From: Bacillus sp. REN10
Lineage (GTDB): Bacteria > Bacillota > Bacilli > Bacillales > Domibacillaceae
Assembly (NCBI RefSeq): GCF_016820555.1
Contig: NZ_JADHDW010000015.1
Coordinates: 1-48,483, forward strand
Length of the DNA stretch: 48,483 nucleotides
Reading direction: 5' to 3'
Below the pieces are notes generated by a model. It saw only the letters and a program-made list of their open reading frames with translations. It did not search any database and was not told where the DNA came from. Both the position numbers and the translations under genes were made by a program. Below, in pieces: positions 28,244 to 39,740 of the stretch; position 1 is the stretch's first letter, and each line of letters opens with the position of its first letter.

Positions 28244-28290
28244 ATATGAACACAAAAAAAGAGCCGACCGGCTCTTTTTTGTGTTCATAT
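28244..28290. terminator. prs terminator with extended palindrome
   Basis: Arms of about 21-22 bp (ATATGAACAC, A-run, GAGCC) mirror each other around GACC. The right arm touches the prs stop codon. GGCTC is followed by T runs on both strands, so it can terminate in either direction. Confidence 0.85.
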
Positions 28291-29249
28291 TAATCAAATA
28301 GCGTACTTACTGATTGTTCTTCATGAACGCGGATGATCGCTTCACCGATTAAAGAAGCAACAGACAATTCCACTACTTTATCGATCTTTTTCTCTTCTGG
28401 TAGGGCAATAGAGTTTGTCACTACAAGCTCTTTAATATTAGAATTTTGAATACGCTCAATCGCCGGACCTGAAAGAACAGGATGCGTACAGCAAGCATAT
28501 ACTTCCTTCGCTCCATTCTCTACTAAGGCGTTAGCAGCTAGAGTGATTGTTCCAGCTGTATCGATGATATCATCAATTAGAATGGCAATTTTCCCTTCAA
28601 TGTTACCGACGATGTTCATGACTTCCGCTACATTTGGACGAGGACGACGCTTATCAATAATCGCAATCGGCGCTTTTAAGCGATCCGCCATTTTTCTCGC
28701 ACGAGTTACGCCTCCATGGTCAGGAGATACGATCACGATATCTTCTCTGCTAATATTTTTTCCTTTAAAGTATTCCGCTAAAATTGGCACACCCATTAAG
28801 TGATCGATTGGAATATCGAAGAATCCTTGAATTTGCGGTGCATGTAAATCTAAAGTAATGACACGCGTTGCTCCAGCTGTTTCTAGCAAGTTAGCAACTA
28901 GCTTTGCTGTAATTGGTTCACGCGCGCGCGCTTTACGATCTTGACGCGCATATCCATAGTATGGAAGAACAACATTAATCGTTTTAGCTGATGCCCGTTT
29001 TAATGCATCGATCATAATCAATGTTTCCATTAAATTATCATTTACAGGGCCGCTTGTGGATTGAATCACATAAACGTCGCAACCACGAATACTTTCTTCA
29101 ATATTGATTTGAATTTCTCCGTCACTGAAACGTTTAACAGAACATTTTCCTAACTCAACGCCAATAGAATCGGCAATTTCTCTCGCTAGAGCTGGATTGG
29201 AATTAAGAGCAAATAATTTTAAATTTGGGTCTAAATACTGGTTATCCAT
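28290..29249 (-). CDS. prs: Ribose-phosphate pyrophosphokinase
   Basis: Makes PRPP from ribose 5-phosphate and ATP for purine, pyrimidine, His and Trp synthesis. The 319-residue protein has the conserved [17 protein letters not shown] and [11 protein letters not shown] segments and the PRPP loop [11 protein letters not shown] (225-235). The start has GGAGG 7 nt upstream. It lies 14 bp after glmU, so the two share a transcript. PurR, whose effector is PRPP, is encoded a few genes upstream. Confidence 0.98.
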   Translation of the reverse strand: MDNQYLDPNLKLFALNSNPALAREIADSIGVELGKCSVKRFSDGEIQINIEESIRGCDVYVIQSTSGPVNDNLMETLIMIDALKRASAKTINVVLPYYGYARQDRKARAREPITAKLVANLLETAGATRVITLDLHAPQIQGFFDIPIDHLMGVPILAEYFKGKNISREDIVIVSPDHGGVTRARKMADRLKAPIAIIDKRRPRPNVAEVMNIVGNIEGKIAILIDDIIDTAGTITLAANALVENGAKEVYACCTHPVLSGPAIERIQNSNIKELVVTNSIALPEEKKIDKVVELSVASLIGEAIIRVHEEQSVSTLFD

Positions 29250-29263
29250 AATGGGCCTCCGCT

Positions 29264-30637
29264 TTACTTGTTTAGATTTAATTTTTGAACATAGTTTTCT
29301 TTATTGACTTGACGTGCACGGGCAATCGATAAAGATTCCCCAGGAACATTCTCTGTAATGGTTGAACCTGCAGCTACATAAGCACCTTTGCCTACCGTCA
29401 CTGGAGCAACCAAGTTAGAATTACATCCGATAAATACACCGTCTTCTATTTTTGTTAAAAACTTATTCTTCCCATCGTAGTTCACTGTAATTGAGCCGCA
29501 TCCGATATTAACATCGCTTCCTACTTCGGCATCACCAATGTAGCTCAAGTGAGAAGCTTTGCTGCCTTTACCAAATACAGATTTCTTAATTTCCACAAAG
29601 TTTCCTATCTTGACTTCATCATGAATCTCTGACGCCGGGCGGATATGGGCAAATGGGCCAATGGCTACGTCGCAACCAATTTCACTATCTGATGCAACTG
29701 ATTGACGAATCACTGTACGATCACCGATGCGACAGTTGCTGATTTCGCTGTTTGGACCGATCTGACAGTCTTCGCCAATCACTGTGTGACCTGAAAGAAC
29801 CGTCCCTGGATGAATCACCGTATCTGACCCGATTACAACATCCGAACCGATATACGTATTTTCAGGACTGATCAACGTCACTCCATTACGCATATGCTTA
29901 TCGTTAATGCGCTGACGCATAATTTTCTCCGCTTGACTTAATGCTACTCGATCATTAACACCAAGCGTTTCTTCAAAGTCTTCCGTTTGATAAGCGGCTA
30001 CTGTTTCACCAGCATTTTTTAGAATTTCAATGACATCTGGCAAGTAATATTCACCTTGCGCATTATCATTGGATACTTTCTTTAATGTTTCAAATAAAGC
30101 TTTATTATCGAAACAGTACGTACCTGTATTAATTTCTTTCACTTTTCTTTCATCAGCGGATGCATCCTTATGCTCAACGATCCGCTCTACTGTTCCTTCT
30201 TGGCTGCGAATAATTCTTCCGTAGCCATCAGGATGATCAGTATAGCCCGTTAAGATTGTTACTTTTGCTCCTTGTTCCTGATGATATTTCACAAGCGCTT
30301 CCATTGTTTCTGATTTAATCAATGGAGTATCCCCACATACTACAAGAGTACAGCCATCTTCTTTTGCAAGAATGTCTTCTGCTTGCCTCACAGCATGGGC
30401 AGTGCCAAGCTGTTCTGCTTGTAAAGCAAACTCACTTTTGTTGCCAAGATAGCCTTTCACTTCTTCTGCTCCATGGCCTACAATTGTGACAATCTTTTGT
30501 GTATGTAAGTTTGAAATTTGATCTATTACATGTTCTACCATTGGTTTACCACAAACTGGATGCAACACTTTGTAAAGCTTAGACTTCATTCGTGTACCTT
30601 TACCTGCAGCAAGAATGACAGCATAAATATTCGTCAT
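29264..30637 (-). CDS. glmU: Bifunctional N-acetylglucosamine-1-phosphate uridyltransferase / glucosamine-1-phosphate acetyltransferase
   Basis: Last two steps to UDP-GlcNAc, the peptidoglycan and teichoic acid precursor. The 457-residue product has an N-terminal nucleotidyltransferase ([24 protein letters not shown], from residue about 8) and a C-terminal left-handed beta-helix acetyltransferase of hexapeptide repeats (from about 250). I use ATG 30637: the frame's extra 10 residues upstream span the AGGGGG ribosome-binding site, and [12 protein letters not shown] matches the usual start. It has its own sigma-A promoter. Confidence 0.97.
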   Translation of the reverse strand: MTNIYAVILAAGKGTRMKSKLYKVLHPVCGKPMVEHVIDQISNLHTQKIVTIVGHGAEEVKGYLGNKSEFALQAEQLGTAHAVRQAEDILAKEDGCTLVVCGDTPLIKSETMEALVKYHQEQGAKVTILTGYTDHPDGYGRIIRSQEGTVERIVEHKDASADERKVKEINTGTYCFDNKALFETLKKVSNDNAQGEYYLPDVIEILKNAGETVAAYQTEDFEETLGVNDRVALSQAEKIMRQRINDKHMRNGVTLISPENTYIGSDVVIGSDTVIHPGTVLSGHTVIGEDCQIGPNSEISNCRIGDRTVIRQSVASDSEIGCDVAIGPFAHIRPASEIHDEVKIGNFVEIKKSVFGKGSKASHLSYIGDAEVGSDVNIGCGSITVNYDGKNKFLTKIEDGVFIGCNSNLVAPVTVGKGAYVAAGSTITENVPGESLSIARARQVNKENYVQKLNLNK

Positions 30638-30671
30638 TTGGGGTCCCCCTATAACCTTTTTGTCCATATTG

Positions 30672-30700
30672 AATATATCTTAAAAAAGCCTTCATTTCAA
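30672..30700 (-). promoter_or_regulatory. glmU-prs promoter (sigma-A)
   Basis: The minus strand reads TTGAAA (30695-30700), 17 bp, TATATT (30672-30677), between the spoVG terminator and glmU. Confidence 0.75.
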
Positions 30701-30747
30701 GGTACTGAAAAAGTGACAATTTTTTGTCTCCAATAAAATGGCCCAAA

Positions 30748-30781
30748 TAAAAAAAGAGCCGTACCTTAGAAGTCGGCTCTT
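30748..30781 (-). terminator. spoVG terminator
   Basis: An 8-bp stem (AAGAGCCG / CGGCTCTT) with a 12-nt loop and a T run on the minus strand, 14 bp after the spoVG stop. Confidence 0.85.
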
Positions 30782-30795
30782 GTTGCGCTATTTTT

Positions 30796-31089
30796 TTAGG
30801 ATGCTCCTGCTTCTTCTAATTCTACTTCCTCCAACTCTCCTAATCGGTGATATTCCGCTAAAACAGCATCTTGGATTTTACCGCGTGTGTTGGAGTTGAT
30901 TGGATGAGCAATGTCACGAAATTCACCATCTGGTGTGCGCTTACTTGGCATGGCGACAAATAGCCCATTATTGCCATCAATGACACGAATATCGTGAATA
31001 ACAAATTCATTATCTAATGTAATTGAAGCGATCGCTCTCATTCGACCATCCGTATTAACACGTCTTAATCTCACATCAGTTACTTCCAC
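30796..31089 (-). CDS. spoVG: Septation/RNA-binding regulator SpoVG
   Basis: A 97-residue protein that affects asymmetric septation and gene expression; SpoVG proteins bind nucleic acid. The sequence is near-invariant for the family ([20 protein letters not shown]..., [30 protein letters not shown]). The start is GTG with AAGGGTGGTG upstream. It is expressed from a textbook sigma-H promoter and ends in a terminator before glmU. The AT-rich sequence upstream of the promoter resembles the region where AbrB represses spoVG in B. subtilis. Confidence 0.98.
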   Translation of the reverse strand: MEVTDVRLRRVNTDGRMRAIASITLDNEFVIHDIRVIDGNNGLFVAMPSKRTPDGEFRDIAHPINSNTRGKIQDAVLAEYHRLGELEEVELEEAGAS

Positions 31090-31132
31090 TCTGTTTCACC
31101 ACCCTTTCCCCTATATAAAAAGCTTAAACTAG

Positions 31133-31161
31133 TAATTCAATAATTTTTTTAATATTCCTTC
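31133..31161 (-). promoter_or_regulatory. Sigma-H promoter of spoVG
   Basis: The minus strand reads GAAGGAATA (31153-31161), 11 bp, ATTGAATTA (31133-31141). It matches the sigma-H consensus RnAGGAWWW-N11-12-RnnGAATWW at every position. An A/T tract of about 40 bp lies just upstream, a likely AbrB target. Confidence 0.85.
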
Positions 31162-31201
31162 TTTTTTTATAGAAAAGTTTGAAAAATTTTTGTTATTTCC
31201 C

Positions 31202-31233
31202 AAAAAAATACACCCGTGATTATTTCACGAGTG
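31202..31233 (-). terminator. ridA terminator overlapping the stop codon
   Basis: The 9-bp stem CACTCGTGA / TCACGGGTG (one wobble) is followed by TATTTTTTT on the minus strand. The ridA stop codon (31220-31222) lies in the loop, so the 5' arm is coding. Confidence 0.8.
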
Positions 31234-31594
31234 CAATAACTTCGATTTCCACTTTCGCATCTTTGGGCAGTCGAGCGACTTCCACACAAGATCGGGCTGG
31301 CTTATGCTCAGAAAAATATTGACCATACACGTCATTAACAGCAGCGAAATCCTCCATATCCGCTAAAAAAACAGTCGCTTTAATGACCGTTTCTAAAGAG
31401 GCACCCGCTTCTGCTAATACCGCTTTTAAATTGGCGAACACTTGGTGAGTTTGAGCAGCAACATCCCCCTCTACCATTTGACCTTCAGCCGTTAATGGAA
31501 TTTGGCCAGAGCTGAAAAATAAATTATTTACCAATACTCCTTGTGAATATGGGCCAATGGCGGCAGGCGCTTTTTCAGTCGATACAGTTCTCAT
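31220..31594 (-). CDS. ridA: RidA-family enamine/imine deaminase (YabJ)
   Basis: Hydrolyses reactive 2-aminoacrylate-type enamines made by PLP enzymes. The 124-residue product has the family motifs [12 protein letters not shown] at the N terminus, the SSGQIPL region, and the catalytic arginine in the C-terminal [20 protein letters not shown] segment. In B. subtilis yabJ is in the purR operon and is required for full adenine-mediated PurR repression. Here too it lies 12 bp after purR. Confidence 0.97.
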   Translation of the reverse strand: MRTVSTEKAPAAIGPYSQGVLVNNLFFSSGQIPLTAEGQMVEGDVAAQTHQVFANLKAVLAEAGASLETVIKATVFLADMEDFAAVNDVYGQYFSEHKPARSCVEVARLPKDAKVEIEVIALVK

Positions 31595-31606
31595 CCTAAT
31601 CTCCCC

Positions 31607-32440
31607 TTATGAAAAATCAATATTCCTTGAAAAATAATTACCTTCAATTACTGAAATCGCTTGTTCTTTTATATTAACATCCTGCAATTTAACAAGCGAG
31701 ATATAATCGTCAACAAGCCGCTCCTCATCGTGCTCTGCTTCTACTAATACAGCAATCCCCGCTACAGTTGCGTTAAATTCCTCAAGCAAACTTATCATCC
31801 CATTAATGGTACCGCCAGCTTTCATGAAGTCATCTACAAGAAGCACTTTGGCTCCTTCTTTCAAGCTGCGTTTCGCTAACACCATCGTTTGAATTCTCTT
31901 TGTTGACCCTGATACATAGTTAATACTGACAGTAGGCCCTTCTGTTACTTTGCTGTCTCTTCTTACAACAACAACTGGAACATTTAAATGCGAAGCAATC
32001 GCATGAGCAATCGGGATTCCTTTCGTTGCAACAGTCATGATCGCATCGATTTCCATCCCTGCGTAAGCAGAGGCCAATAACTTTCCTACTTTATGAATCA
32101 CTTGAGGATGACCAAGCAAATCCATCATGTATAAATAGCCTCCAGGAAGCAGACGCTCTGGCTTTTCTATTTGTTCGCATATGCGAGCAATAAACTCTCG
32201 GGCCTCCGCCTCACTTATCTTAGAGTAATATTTCACCCCACCAGCGGCTCCAGGAATCGTTTGTAGTGTACCGATCCCTCGTTGTTCAAACGTTTCCTTC
32301 ACGATAGCTAAATCTTCACTAATCGATGACTTTGCTGAACCATACCTCTCAGCGAAAAACGTTAACGGAACAAGCTGCTGCGGATGTTCTAATAAATAAT
32401 GCGTCATATCAATTAAACGTTCACTTCGACGGAACTTCAT
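31607..32440 (-). CDS. purR: Purine operon repressor PurR
   Basis: Represses purine genes when PRPP is low. The 277-residue product has an N-terminal winged helix (RRSERLIDMTHYLLEHPQQL, to about 70) and a C-terminal phosphoribosyltransferase-fold effector domain with the PRPP loop VDDFMKAGGT (202-211). It is followed by ridA. The upstream region has a sigma-A-like promoter overlapped by two imperfect PurBoxes, consistent with autoregulation. Confidence 0.97.
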   Translation of the reverse strand: MKFRRSERLIDMTHYLLEHPQQLVPLTFFAERYGSAKSSISEDLAIVKETFEQRGIGTLQTIPGAAGGVKYYSKISEAEAREFIARICEQIEKPERLLPGGYLYMMDLLGHPQVIHKVGKLLASAYAGMEIDAIMTVATKGIPIAHAIASHLNVPVVVVRRDSKVTEGPTVSINYVSGSTKRIQTMVLAKRSLKEGAKVLLVDDFMKAGGTINGMISLLEEFNATVAGIAVLVEAEHDEERLVDDYISLVKLQDVNIKEQAISVIEGNYFSRNIDFS

Positions 32441-32465
32441 GTTTACTTCTGCCCTCCTAAGGAGT

Positions 32466-32509
32466 AAAACCGAATATTTAATATTAAATATATCTTAATA
32501 TACGGCTTT
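32466..32509. promoter_or_regulatory. Candidate PurR operator (inverted PurBox pair)
   Basis: Box 1 (plus, 32466-32478) AAAACCGAATATT matches AWWWCCGAACWWT at 12 of 13. Box 2 (32497-32509) is an inverted, weaker copy (about 10 of 13). They face each other across 18 bp and flank the purR -10, so bound PurR would block its own promoter. Confidence 0.65.
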
Positions 32510-32515
32510 AATCAA
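32487..32515 (-). promoter_or_regulatory. purR-ridA promoter (sigma-A)
   Basis: The minus strand reads TTGATT (32510-32515), 17 bp, TATATT (32487-32492). The -35 overlaps the ispE stop codon region. Confidence 0.7.
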
Positions 32516-33377
32516 CAGGATTCCCATCGCCTAACAGCCTCACAGCATATACTTGATCGCAAAATCCTCTTAAGCCATTGTACACTCGATGCATTCTGGA
32601 ATCATGCTGAATCAACCCAAATACAGTCGGTCCACTGCCACTCATTAATACGGCATCTGCGCCAAATCGCTCCATCTGTTCTTTAATAAGAGCAACTTCT
32701 GGATAAAGCTTTAATGTAACCGACTCTAACACATTCCCCACATTCTTACATACGCTCGCATAATCCTGTGTATGAATGGCGTGTAGCATCGCTTTTGTAT
32801 CTGGGTGCCGCAATCCTTCTAGCTTTAAATTTTTATACACTTCTGCTGTCGATACACCAATAGTTGGTTTAGCTAGCACGACCCAACAATTCGGCGGAGC
32901 CGGCAAGTGCTGAATTTTCTCTCCTCTGCCTTTTGCTAAGGCTGTTCCTCCATATACGCAAAAAGACACGTCCGAACCAATTTCCGCGCCAATCTCAGCT
33001 AATTCGTCTAAGCTAAGTCCTAGATTCCATAATTGATTGAGCCCTTTGAGGGTGGCAGCTGCATCGCTGCTTCCACCGGCCAATCCGGCTGCCACAGGAA
33101 TCACTTTTTCAATGCCAATCACTACACCGGAATCAATATGAAAACGGTCCTTTAAAAGCTGAGCGGCCTGATAAGCCAGATTTCGACTATCATCAGGAAC
33201 AAAACGGTTATGAGAAATAATGCGAATCTCATTTGTAGACAAAGCTTCTAGCTCTATGCGATCAGCTAAATCGACCGTCGTCATAATCATTTCTACTTCA
33301 TGGTATCCATCGTCTCGCTTATGTAGTACATCAAGTGTCAAATTAATTTTTGCTGGTGCTTTCATCATTATTTTCAC
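32508..33377 (-). CDS. ispE: 4-diphosphocytidyl-2-C-methyl-D-erythritol kinase
   Basis: MEP-pathway isoprenoid synthesis, GHMP-kinase fold. The 289-residue product shows [12 protein letters not shown] at the N terminus, the ATP loop [15 protein letters not shown] (94-108) and the C-terminal [11 protein letters not shown]. The longest frame starts at GTG 33401. I use GTG 33377, which has AGGTGG 7 nt upstream and gives [12 protein letters not shown], the same length as B. subtilis IspE (289 residues). It is followed by purR. Confidence 0.96.
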   Translation of the reverse strand: MKIMMKAPAKINLTLDVLHKRDDGYHEVEMIMTTVDLADRIELEALSTNEIRIISHNRFVPDDSRNLAYQAAQLLKDRFHIDSGVVIGIEKVIPVAAGLAGGSSDAAATLKGLNQLWNLGLSLDELAEIGAEIGSDVSFCVYGGTALAKGRGEKIQHLPAPPNCWVVLAKPTIGVSTAEVYKNLKLEGLRHPDTKAMLHAIHTQDYASVCKNVGNVLESVTLKLYPEVALIKEQMERFGADAVLMSGSGPTVFGLIQHDSRMHRVYNGLRGFCDQVYAVRLLGDGNPVD

Positions 33378-33492
33378 TATGGGCCACCTACTTTTGTGCA
33401 CATTACAGTTTGTCTTATTTTATCATAAAGTCCGTATAGATTTTTAGATTATGGTATTTTAACATTTCTTTTTTACGATGAAAAGTGGTCAC

Positions 33493-33523
33493 ATAAAAAG
33501 AGAACCGGAACGTTCCGGTTCTC
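33493..33523 (-). terminator. sspF terminator
   Basis: A perfect 24-bp palindrome (GAGAACCGGAAC and its complement, 33500-33523) is followed by TTTTT on the minus strand, 34 bp after the sspF stop. Confidence 0.85.
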
Positions 33524-33556
33524 AGGCGGTTTTTTATTTAGAAGTGGTGAAAAGCA

Positions 33557-33733
33557 TTAGCGTTTATTAGCCAGTTGGTTTTCTGCAAGTTCAATCGCAC
33601 GTCTTACCATGTTTCCGGCATCTCGAGTAGTAATTCCTCCCCAGCCTTCTCGTTGAACAGTATCATAAAACCCTAACTCTTTCGCAAGCTCTTCTTTCAA
33701 TTGGTCAGACATAACACCTCGTCTTCTGCCCAT
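33557..33733 (-). CDS. sspF: Small acid-soluble spore protein SspF (alpha/beta-type related)
   Basis: A 58-residue DNA-binding spore protein related to the alpha/beta SASPs. The translation begins [20 protein letters not shown] and contains the SASP signature [19 protein letters not shown]. Start ATG 33733 has AGGAGG about 5 nt upstream; stop TAA at 33557-33559. It lies between veg and ispE as in B. subtilis. Forespore (sigma-G) expression is expected from the family; I did not find a clear sigma-G promoter in the 90 bp upstream. It is flanked by terminators and so is monocistronic. Confidence 0.95.
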   Translation of the reverse strand: MGRRRGVMSDQLKEELAKELGFYDTVQREGWGGITTRDAGNMVRRAIELAENQLANKR

Positions 33734-33820
33734 TGTTCTCCTCCTTTTACCGCCTGTTTATAGTTTCTCCTGCTGTTAACAGAAAATAAGCGGGAAAGCA
33801 TGGAAAAGATAAAATAAACA

Positions 33821-33854
33821 AAAATAAAAAGCAGTAAACAAGGTGTCCACTGCT
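33821..33854 (-). terminator. veg terminator
   Basis: The 6-bp stem AGCAGT / ACTGCT with a 13-nt loop is followed by TTTTATTTTT on the minus strand. It partly overlaps the end of veg's 3' flank, 3 bp after its stop. Confidence 0.65.
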
Positions 33855-33857
33855 AAC

Positions 33858-34112
33858 TTAAACTGCACTTCCTGCTGCATCTTCAAATGTTAATTCTACT
33901 GTCTCTGTAAGAATATCTGCGTAGCTGTATGAAACTCTTTCAAAGGCATTTTCTTCCTGATCTAATTCAACAACAAAAACTGCCTGATAGGTTTCAGCTA
34001 ATACACCGGAACGCTCAATCGTCTTGCGTCGTCCCCCATTTGCTTTTAGCAACAGTCTTTTGCCTAAATTAGAATCAAGAGATTTTTTAATGTCGGCTAA
34101 TGTTTTTGGCAT
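33858..34112 (-). CDS. veg: Veg protein
   Basis: An 84-residue protein of the Veg family; in B. subtilis Veg is highly expressed in growing cells and stimulates biofilm genes by interfering with SinR. The sequence has the conserved [20 protein letters not shown] and [21 protein letters not shown] use ATG 34112 with GAGGTGG 7 nt upstream rather than the longer frame to 34127. It is driven by two consensus-like sigma-A promoters in tandem, which agrees with the high expression known from B. subtilis. Confidence 0.95.
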   Translation of the reverse strand: MPKTLADIKKSLDSNLGKRLLLKANGGRRKTIERSGVLAETYQAVFVVELDQEENAFERVSYSYADILTETVELTFEDAAGSAV

Positions 34113-34134
34113 CCGCTTCCACCTCACTAATTAA

Positions 34135-34163
34135 ATTATAACACAAGTGAAAGTTCAAGTCAA
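34135..34163 (-). promoter_or_regulatory. veg proximal promoter (sigma-A)
   Basis: The minus strand reads TTGACT (34158-34163), 17 bp, TATAAT (34135-34140). It lies 23 bp before the veg start, giving a very short leader. Confidence 0.85.
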
Positions 34164-34174
34164 GCAAATAGATA

Positions 34175-34204
34175 ATTTTATCAACGAATCCCCCTTCTTG
34201 TCAA
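34175..34204 (-). promoter_or_regulatory. veg distal promoter (sigma-A)
   Basis: The minus strand reads TTGACA (34199-34204), 18 bp, TAAAAT (34175-34180), just upstream of the proximal promoter. Confidence 0.6.
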
Positions 34205-34295
34205 CGTTTTTTGTTTTACAAAACTCTGCTTTTTTCATCATACATTTAGCGTACCCAACTTTCATCGATTCATGACAAATAAATTTACTTCTACA

Positions 34296-35174
34296 CTATT
34301 CTTCACTTTCCTGATGAAAAGGCATGCCTAATCGCAGCAATCCTTTCGTTTCAATTCCACCAAGCCCTTTATCGCCTGTTAATGTATTTCGTAATACTTC
34401 TCGAACATTAATAAGCTCATTAAAAGGGGTAAATCCAATTTTTGCAGAGATATAGACGGGATCTAAGGCATGAATGTTGACACGAAAAGGCGAACTAGCA
34501 AAATTAGCTCCCGCCCGAATCATTGATTCAAAATGAGATTGACAAGCTCCAGCAAAAATCACTAATTGATCGAGATGAGGGACTTTCTTCCGAGCGTTTC
34601 TCACTGTTTGCACAAAATATTTGGAGTGCCGATACGCTTGAAGATCCGCTTTACTTCCTTTTACTTTGGAGTAAGAGTCATGTCCTGTAATCACTAATAT
34701 ATCCGGCCGGTATTGGTCCATTAAATCAGATACTTTGTCTGGCATTTCCCTCTCTAAACAATGTATACCATACACAGGGAGTCCGATCGTTTCGTAAGCA
34801 GCGAGGCATTTTTTTAAATAGTTGGGGTCCCCATCTAAGTGCAGCACTCTCCCAGGTATTTGAAACACATCATTTTCCTCACGATAACAGCTCGTCGCCC
34901 GATACTCCTGTCTTTCTTTAATTAACTCCAACTCTTGTCGAAATAAATGCAATGATTGCTCTTCTAGTCGCCTCGTATCATCTCTCATTCGCTTGCATTC
35001 GTCAGAATCCACCTCAACTAAATCAGATAACGGAGCATCTGCAATCAACCGATAATCCTCACCAAACAAAATGGCTTGCTTTCCTTTATTTGTTTCTTGA
35101 ATCGCTGTCACTCTAAACAACATATCATTTCCATATGATGGACGGCTGACAATAGAGTTAATTTGAATCGTCAC
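34296..35174 (-). CDS. yabG: Sporulation-specific protease YabG
   Basis: Cysteine protease that processes spore coat and outer coat proteins in B. subtilis (sigma-K dependent). The 292-residue product contains the conserved core GIHCLEREM, RPDILVITGHDSY, YRHSKYFVQTVRNARK and LDQLVIFAGACQSHFESMIRAGANFASSP, where the His and Cys (GAC-Q-SH) regions probably include the active site. The longest frame starts at ATG 35183. GTG 35174 (MTIQINSIVSRPSYG) aligns with the B. subtilis N terminus as I recall it and has GGGG 9 nt upstream, so I prefer it. It follows ksgA across a structured 276-bp gap. Confidence 0.93.
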   Translation of the reverse strand: MTIQINSIVSRPSYGNDMLFRVTAIQETNKGKQAILFGEDYRLIADAPLSDLVEVDSDECKRMRDDTRRLEEQSLHLFRQELELIKERQEYRATSCYREENDVFQIPGRVLHLDGDPNYLKKCLAAYETIGLPVYGIHCLEREMPDKVSDLMDQYRPDILVITGHDSYSKVKGSKADLQAYRHSKYFVQTVRNARKKVPHLDQLVIFAGACQSHFESMIRAGANFASSPFRVNIHALDPVYISAKIGFTPFNELINVREVLRNTLTGDKGLGGIETKGLLRLGMPFHQESEE

Positions 35175-35249
35175 ATTCATCATCCCCGTTGCTTTTTTAC
35201 TCTTCCTCCTATCCTATGCAACAGCAGGAATTTTGTCTCTTGATGAAAA

Positions 35250-35316
35250 ATAAAAGAGGCCTGACGCCAAAATCAGAAACATCTAAAGTTTAGACATTCT
35301 TATAAGCGTCAGACCC
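35250..35316 (-). terminator. ksgA terminator with long apical region
   Basis: GGTCTGACGC (5' arm) pairs with GCGTCAGGCC (one wobble) across 38 nt that include the palindrome TCTAAAGTTTAGA; TCTTTTATTTTTC follows on the minus strand. It lies about 135 bp after the ksgA stop, an unusually long distance. Confidence 0.65.
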
Positions 35317-35427
35317 CTTATTGAGATCATCTTTATTTTTCGGCTGCACGATGAAAGTGACAAAGGCGCTACAACTAAGCATTGCAACGTTAGCCTTAGT
35401 TCCTCTTTTAATAAATGAGAAATGAAT

Positions 35428-36880
<1,453 letters not shown>

Positions 36881-36890
36881 TTCATTTCTC

Positions 36891-37661
36891 CTATGCTTCA
36901 ATGTGAAACAATGTTAACGCATTTTCATTGGTTGCCTTCGCTACTTCTTCATAGGAAAGTCCTTTTAATTCAGCAATTTGTTCTGCCACTAACTTCACGA
37001 ATGCTGGTTCATTTCGTTTACCGCGATAAGGATGAGGGGCTAAGTACGGGCAATCTGTTTCGATCAGCAGTTTATCAAGCGGAATCTCTGCGGCGACTTC
37101 TTTTGGCTTTTTCGCATTTTTGAATGTCACCGGTCCGCCAAGAGAAATATAGAAATTCATCTCGACACATTCCCTTGCTGTTTCGACACTGCCGCTGAAA
37201 CAGTGCATAATTCCACCGACTTCATCGGCACCTTCTTCTTTTAAAATCGCAACGATATCTTGTGTCGCCTCTCGATTATGAATAATAATCGGCAACTTCA
37301 CTTTTTTAGCTAGGCGAATTTGTTGGCGGAACACTTCTTTTTGCACGTCTTTCGGTGATTTATCCCAATGATAATCTAACCCCATTTCTCCAAGGGCGAC
37401 CACTTTCGGATGTTTCGCCAGTTCCTCTAACCAGCTCAGATCATCAGCTGTCATATCAATTGCATCTACTGGATGCCAACCGACACTAGCGTATAAAAAA
37501 TCATGTTGTTCGACAAGTTCCATCGCTTTTTCAATCGTCGGGCGATCAAAACCAACAACCACCATATTCGTCACTCCCGCCTCTTTGGCGCGCTGAATTA
37601 CTTCATCTATATCTTCATTGTATTGCTCTGCATTTAAATGTACATGCGTGTCAAAAAGCAT
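36891..37661 (-). CDS. yabD: TatD-family metal-dependent DNase (YabD)
   Basis: A 256-residue TIM-barrel metallohydrolase, presumably a 3'-5' DNase/repair or D-aminoacyl-tRNA-processing type enzyme as for other TatD proteins. It shows the metal site FDTHVHLN (3-10), the GEMGLDYHWDKS glutamate region, IIHNREA, MHCFSGS and the terminal IETDCPYLAP. Of several in-frame ATGs I use 37661, with AAAGG 9 nt upstream. The long frame to 37745 runs through the metS terminator and parS. It is adjacent to metS, as in B. subtilis and many bacteria. Confidence 0.95.
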   Translation of the reverse strand: MLFDTHVHLNAEQYNEDIDEVIQRAKEAGVTNMVVVGFDRPTIEKAMELVEQHDFLYASVGWHPVDAIDMTADDLSWLEELAKHPKVVALGEMGLDYHWDKSPKDVQKEVFRQQIRLAKKVKLPIIIHNREATQDIVAILKEEGADEVGGIMHCFSGSVETARECVEMNFYISLGGPVTFKNAKKPKEVAAEIPLDKLLIETDCPYLAPHPYRGKRNEPAFVKLVAEQIAELKGLSYEEVAKATNENALTLFHIEA

Positions 37662-37683
37662 TTTTGTCATCCTTTCTGAAAAG

Positions 37684-37739
37684 AAAAACATAGAAGTTCT
37701 CGTCGAATTTTTGTTCCACGTGAAACATTCTATGTTTTT
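37684..37739 (-). terminator. metS terminator with parS in its loop
   Basis: The 12-bp arms AAAAACATAGAA (37684-37695) and TTCTATGTTTTT (37728-37739) enclose 32 bp that include the parS palindrome; a T-rich tail follows on the minus strand. Confidence 0.75.
37712..37727. promoter_or_regulatory. parS centromere site (ParB/Spo0J binding)
   Basis: The plus strand reads TGTTCCACGTGAAACA, a perfect match to the 16-bp parS consensus TGTTNCACGTGAAACA. parS sites cluster around the origin and load ParB/Spo0J and SMC; in B. subtilis one site lies in about this chromosomal position. No other copy occurs in this window. Confidence 0.93.
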
Positions 37740-37751
37740 CAACAAACAAAA

Positions 37752-39722
<1,971 letters not shown>

Positions 39723-39740
39723 CTATAGACATATAAATAT

